Shown one piece after another: positions 60,545 through 64,000 of a stretch of 64,000 bases of DNA (positions are counted from its first letter, which is position 1; each line of letters opens with the position of its first letter). The DNA lies in the NCBI RefSeq assembly GCF_003479605.1, contig NZ_QUHR01000006.1:62001-126000 (forward strand), given 5' to 3'. A program made the position numbers and the translations under genes. The notes beneath the pieces were generated by a model that saw only the letters and a program-made list of their open reading frames with translations, had not been told where the DNA came from and made no database searches. The DNA is from Roseburia sp. AF12-17LB (GTDB lineage: Bacteria; Bacillota; Clostridia; Lachnospirales; Lachnospiraceae).

Positions 60545-61738
60545 ATGAGTGATATCCGTAAACTTGTGTTTTTTGAACGAGGCGTAGAAACATTAACTTA
60601 TTTTTCGCATGAGATGGCAGCGTCATTTCGCAAGATGGGATATCAGATATTCTTCTTTGACATTCAGGCAGAATATGCTGACACGAAACGATTAAGCCGC
60701 TTTTTAAAAAGTGGCGAGACCGCAGTCATTACCTTTAACTTTATCGGATTAAGCGGAGAGGAGTTCCTGCTGGAGACAGAGTCTCAGTCTGTCTTTGCCA
60801 GCAGAAATATTCCGGTCTATTGTATTCTTGTGGACCATCCGTTGTATTATCATAAGCAGCTTGATGAGACTATTCCGAATCTGACTGTGTTCTGCATCGA
60901 CCGTCAGCATATTTCTTATATGAAACGGTTTTATAAAGGGATTCCCTGTCATTTTTTACCATTGGCAGGGAATTTTCTGATGGATAAGGAAGAACGTATT
61001 TCTACAGACTTTATTCCATATGAGAACCGGGAATATGAAGTGGGTTTTATCGCAAACTATGTGCATCTTCCGGCAATTGAAGAACATTTTACCAGCCAGA
61101 CGAAGGAATATATTGATTTCTATCATGAGATATTAAATTATCTCCGCCTGCATCCGTCAGAGCCGTTAGATTCTGCCATGGAGCATTTTGTCCGCCGGGA
61201 GATTCCGGAAGTAACGGAGCGGGAGCTGATGGCATGCTTTGCAGGAATGCTTTTTTTGGATATGTATAACCGGACTTATTTCCGTGGAGAAACGGTGCGG
61301 ACATTGGTAGACAATGGAGTACGGGTACATGTTTTTGGCAAAGGGTGGGAGAATCTTAAGGTAAAACATCCGGAGAATCTTATTTTAAACGGAAGACAGC
61401 TTGATTCTGCCGAATGCGTAAAAATCATCCGGAATACCAAGATTGCATTGAATACCATGCCGTGGTTTAAGGATGGAGCCCATGACAGAATTTTTACAGC
61501 CATGTTAAATAAAGCAGTATCCCTGACAGATGGCAGCATTTATTTAAAGGAGCGTTTCTGCGATGGAAAAGATCTGGCATTTTATGAGTTAGAGCATCTG
61601 GATACATTGCCGGAACAGGTATTATCCATGCTGGGACATCCGAAGAAAATGAAAGAAATCATAGAATATTCTTATGAACGGGCACTTAAGGAAGATACCT
61701 GGGCGAACCGTGCAGAACGTCTGAGAGAGTTCTTATAG
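60545..61738 (+). CDS. Glycosyltransferase-like protein (CgeB/DUF3880-like)
   Basis: 397 residues from ATG 60545 (GGAGAAAG upstream). Two Rossmann-like halves: N-part MGYQIFFFDIQ and PVYCILVDHPLYYH; C-part NGVRVHVFGKGWENL, LNTMPWFKDGAHDRIFTAML, SLTDGSIYLKERF and an end like EYSYERALKEDTWANRAE, typical of CgeB/Glyco_trans_1_2 domains. Likely GT-B fold and a nucleotide-sugar donor; the acceptor is unknown. Confidence 0.82.
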   Translation: MSDIRKLVFFERGVETLTYFSHEMAASFRKMGYQIFFFDIQAEYADTKRLSRFLKSGETAVITFNFIGLSGEEFLLETESQSVFASRNIPVYCILVDHPLYYHKQLDETIPNLTVFCIDRQHISYMKRFYKGIPCHFLPLAGNFLMDKEERISTDFIPYENREYEVGFIANYVHLPAIEEHFTSQTKEYIDFYHEILNYLRLHPSEPLDSAMEHFVRREIPEVTERELMACFAGMLFLDMYNRTYFRGETVRTLVDNGVRVHVFGKGWENLKVKHPENLILNGRQLDSAECVKIIRNTKIALNTMPWFKDGAHDRIFTAMLNKAVSLTDGSIYLKERFCDGKDLAFYELEHLDTLPEQVLSMLGHPKKMKEIIEYSYERALKEDTWANRAERLREFL

Positions 61739-61748
61739 GAAGAATTCC

Positions 61749-61777
61749 TTGACAAGTGTTTTGGAATATGTTTTACT
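61749..61777 (+). promoter_or_regulatory. Promoter of the purO operon
   Basis: TTGACA (61749-61754), 17 bp, TTTACT (61772-61777) with an upstream TG (extended -10). Confidence 0.7.
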
Positions 61778-61781
61778 AAAT

Positions 61782-61888
61782 TCAGGTCATATGACTGACG
61801 GAACCGTGGGAATAACCACATGAAGTATGACCTGAGAAAGCCGACCGTCTGGGCAGTTAAGCTCGGGATACGTGTCGGTATTTTTTTA
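61782..61888 (+). promoter_or_regulatory. ZTP (pfl) riboswitch with terminator
   Basis: The aptamer fits the ZTP class: CAGGTCATATGACTGACGGA, a GTGG/CCAC hairpin, GAAGTATGACCTG closing P1, then the linker and the conserved CCGACCGTCTGGGCA segment that forms the pseudoknot. CCGAC (61841-61845) can alternatively pair with GTCGG (61874-61878), followed by TATTTTTTT, giving a terminator. ZTP/ZMP accumulation (10-formyl-THF shortage) should turn on the downstream purine genes. Confidence 0.88.
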
Positions 61889-61996
61889 TGCATGCAAACA
61901 GGAAAAGTCACAGGAAAAATTCGAAAGAGAAAGAGACTTTGACGAAAGCTGCAGCAACTTTAAAAATTACATGGAGCGTAAGAAGGAGGAACAAAA

Positions 61997-62710
61997 ATGA
62001 AGATGACTTCATTAGCAGAAGAACTTGGAAGCACTACTTATCCGGGAAGAGGAATTGTAATTGGAAAGTCGAAGAATGGAAAGTATGCGGTAACTGCTTA
62101 TTTTATCATGGGAAGAAGCGAGAACAGCCGTAACCGTGTATTTGTTGAGGATGGAGAAGGAATCCGTACCCAGGCATTTGACCCTGCAAAATTAAGTGAC
62201 CCAAGTCTTATTATTTATGCACCGGTTCGTGTACTGGGCAATAAGACCATTGTAACCAATGGAGACCAGACAGATACCATTTATGAACTGATGGATAAAC
62301 AGCAGACCTTCGAACAGGCATTAAGAACCAGAGAATTTGAGCCGGACGCACCTAACTATACACCGCGTATTTCCGGAATCATGCATGTGGAAGATGGAAA
62401 ATACAATTATGCAATGTCTATTTTAAAGAGCAACAATGGTAATCCGGATGCCTGCAACCGTTATACATTTGCTTATGAGAATCCGGTAGCTGGGGAAGGA
62501 CATTTCATTCATACTTATATGAATGATGGAAATCCATTACCAAGCTTTGAAGGCGAACCGGTACTGGTTGATATCGGAGATGACATTGATGCATTTACCG
62601 AGCTGGTATGGAATAACCTGAATGCAGACAATAAGGTATCCTTATTTGTAAGATATATTGATATTGAAACCGGAAAATATGAAAGCCGCATTGTAAACAA
62701 GAACAAATAA
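61997..62710 (+). CDS. purO: IMP cyclohydrolase, PurO type
   Basis: 237 residues matching the archaeal-type PurO fold (IMP_cyclohyd): TTYPGRGIVIGKSKNGKYAV, YFIMGRSENSRNRVF, LIIYAPVRVLG and SRNR with conserved Arg residues. It closes FAICAR to IMP, the final purine step, replacing the N-terminal half of bacterial PurH. AAGGAGG site. In an operon with a stand-alone AICAR formyltransferase under the ZTP riboswitch. Confidence 0.92.
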   Translation: MKMTSLAEELGSTTYPGRGIVIGKSKNGKYAVTAYFIMGRSENSRNRVFVEDGEGIRTQAFDPAKLSDPSLIIYAPVRVLGNKTIVTNGDQTDTIYELMDKQQTFEQALRTREFEPDAPNYTPRISGIMHVEDGKYNYAMSILKSNNGNPDACNRYTFAYENPVAGEGHFIHTYMNDGNPLPSFEGEPVLVDIGDDIDAFTELVWNNLNADNKVSLFVRYIDIETGKYESRIVNKNK

Positions 62711-62749
62711 GATTTTGTGAATAAGATTCGTGCGAGAGAGGAAAATAAA

Positions 62750-63928
62750 ATGAAAGAATTAGAATTAAAATATGGTTGTAACCCAAATCAGAAACCATCC
62801 AGAATTTACATGGAAAATGGCGAATTGCCAATCAAAGTATTAAATGGTAAACCAGGTTATATTAACTTCTTAGACGCATTCAATGGCTGGCAGTTAGTAA
62901 AAGAATTAAAGAAAGCAACCGGACTTCCGGCAGCCACTTCTTTTAAACATGTTTCTCCGGCAGGTGCAGCAGTGGGACTTCCACTTTCTGACGTAGAGCG
63001 TAAGATTTACTGGGTAGATGACATGGATGTAGAATTTACACCGATTGCCAATGCATATGCAAGAGCAAGAGGCGCTGACCGTATGTCCTCTTTCGGAGAT
63101 TTCATTTCTCTTTCTGATGTCTGTGATAAAGCAACCGCACTTTTAATTAAAAGAGAAGTATCTGATGGAGTCATTGCACCGGGCTATGATGATGACGCAT
63201 TAGAAATTTTAAAAGCAAAGAAAAATGGCAATTACAATGTCATTGAAATTGATCCTGACTATATTCCGGACCCAATCGAGCGTAAACAGGTATTTGGCGT
63301 TACCTTTGAGCAGGGAAGAAATGAGTTAAATATTGACGAGCATTTCTTTGACAATATTGTAACAGAAAACAAAGAGCTGCCGGAATCAGCAAAGAGAGAT
63401 CTGGCAATTTCCATGATTACTTTAAAATATACACAGTCTAACTCCGTATGTTATGTAAAAGACGGACAGGCAATCGGTATTGGTGCCGGACAGCAGTCCC
63501 GTATCCACTGTACCAGATTAGCAGGCTCCAAAGCAGATAACTGGTGGTTACGCCAGTCTCCACAGGTACTGAATCTGCCATTTTTAGATAAAATTCGCAG
63601 AGCTGACCGTGATAATGCAATCGACCTTTACATTGGCGAGGATTATATGGACGTACTTGCAGATGGCGAATGGGAGAAGATATTTAAGACCAGACCTGCT
63701 GTATTTACGGCAGAAGAAAAACGTGCATGGTTAGATAAGAATACCGGAGTATCTCTTGGCTCTGATGCGTTCTTCCCATTTGGAGATAACATCGAGCGCG
63801 CCCACAGAAGTGGCGTGCAGTATGTAGCACAGCCGGGCGGATCTATCCGTGATGACCATGTAATCGAAACCTGTAACAAATATGGTATGGTGATGAGCTT
63901 TACCGGAATCCGTCTGTTCCACCACTAG
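62750..63928 (+). CDS. purH: AICAR formyltransferase (stand-alone PurH transformylase domain)
   Basis: 392 residues from ATG 62750 (GAGAGGAAA upstream). The transformylase core of PurH: LKYGCNPNQKPS, SFKHVSPAGAAVGLPLS (catalytic Lys-His), ARGADRMSSFGDFISLS, SNSVCYVKDGQAIGIGAGQQ and IRDDHVIETCNKYGM. It lacks the ~190-residue IMP cyclohydrolase domain, whose job is taken by PurO next door. Adds a formyl group from 10-formyl-THF to AICAR, the substrate (ZMP) of the operon's riboswitch. Confidence 0.94.
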   Translation: MKELELKYGCNPNQKPSRIYMENGELPIKVLNGKPGYINFLDAFNGWQLVKELKKATGLPAATSFKHVSPAGAAVGLPLSDVERKIYWVDDMDVEFTPIANAYARARGADRMSSFGDFISLSDVCDKATALLIKREVSDGVIAPGYDDDALEILKAKKNGNYNVIEIDPDYIPDPIERKQVFGVTFEQGRNELNIDEHFFDNIVTENKELPESAKRDLAISMITLKYTQSNSVCYVKDGQAIGIGAGQQSRIHCTRLAGSKADNWWLRQSPQVLNLPFLDKIRRADRDNAIDLYIGEDYMDVLADGEWEKIFKTRPAVFTAEEKRAWLDKNTGVSLGSDAFFPFGDNIERAHRSGVQYVAQPGGSIRDDHVIETCNKYGMVMSFTGIRLFHH

Positions 63929-64000
63929 GAGCTGGAAAATCAGATAGGATTTGAAAGATAAGATTTTGCTTTGTGAAAGGACATTTAGTTCCTGCTATAA

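Noticed and set aside
1..64000. tRNA, rRNA, CRISPR arrays, integrases or insertion sequence transposases
   Set aside because: None was recognised by eye on either strand; the accessory region shows remnants and repeats but no transposase or integrase gene.

Overview
The window reads as chromosomal DNA of a low-GC anaerobic gut Firmicute, most likely a member of the Lachnospiraceae (Blautia/Roseburia/Dorea-like; genus not determined). Reasons: strong AGGAGG-type ribosome binding sites, TTGaaa-17-TATAAT promoters, class A rnpB, the DUF5685 plus J-domain neighbourhood, ACT/UPF0210 pair, PurO-type IMP cyclohydrolase behind a ZTP riboswitch, and small DUF6774/DUF6061-like proteins. Nearly all genes are on the + strand.

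Layout. 1-3.2 kb: trmK (5' end missing), a Nif3-family protein and a TGS/uridine-kinase-like fusion. 3.3-22.4 kb: a long type IV pilus operon behind a near-consensus promoter: pilB, pilT, pilC, major pilin, prepilin peptidase, a pilM-pilN fusion, pilO, four pilin-like minor components (two very large) and a 1580-residue secreted protein. 22.4-27.4 kb: rnpB, a small zinc-ribbon membrane protein, DUF5685, J-domain protein, isochorismatase-like hydrolase, yqeG, rpiB and efp. 27.5-32.6 kb: an LtaS-like sulfatase, a YfhO-type membrane protein and a YdcF-like protein, packed as an operon and probably acting on cell-surface polymers. 32.7-36.5 kb: zinc-ribbon membrane protein, C39-like peptidase, a 369-bp near-perfect palindromic element, two tiny ORFs and an anchored alpha/beta hydrolase.

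36.5-51.3 kb is accessory: a decayed ORF, a DUF4143 ATPase, MATE transporter, truncated kinase, GNAT, a ROK regulator with a polyol/sugar operon (dehydrogenase, VOC protein, GPH symporter, PfkB kinase) controlled by 12-bp direct repeats, the MarR/radical-SAM 'mobile pair' cassette (47.4-49.4 kb), and a stretch of gene remnants (ArsR, DUF3303-like, AAC(6')-like). A 166-bp dispersed repeat carrying a DUF6774-like small gene occurs twice. 51.3-64 kb returns to housekeeping: nicotinamidase-like hydrolase, thioesterase, polA, coaE, an FtsA-like ATPase, walJ-like MBL protein, ACT/UPF0210 pair, a glycosyltransferase-like protein, and the ZTP-riboswitch purine genes.

The strongest candidates for poorly described biology are the radical-SAM mobile pair with its hairpin operator, the 369-bp palindrome, a family of seven short hairpin repeats placed between upstream terminators and downstream genes, and the giant tip-like proteins of the pilus operon. 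All function statements come from motifs and remembered family knowledge; no database search was run.
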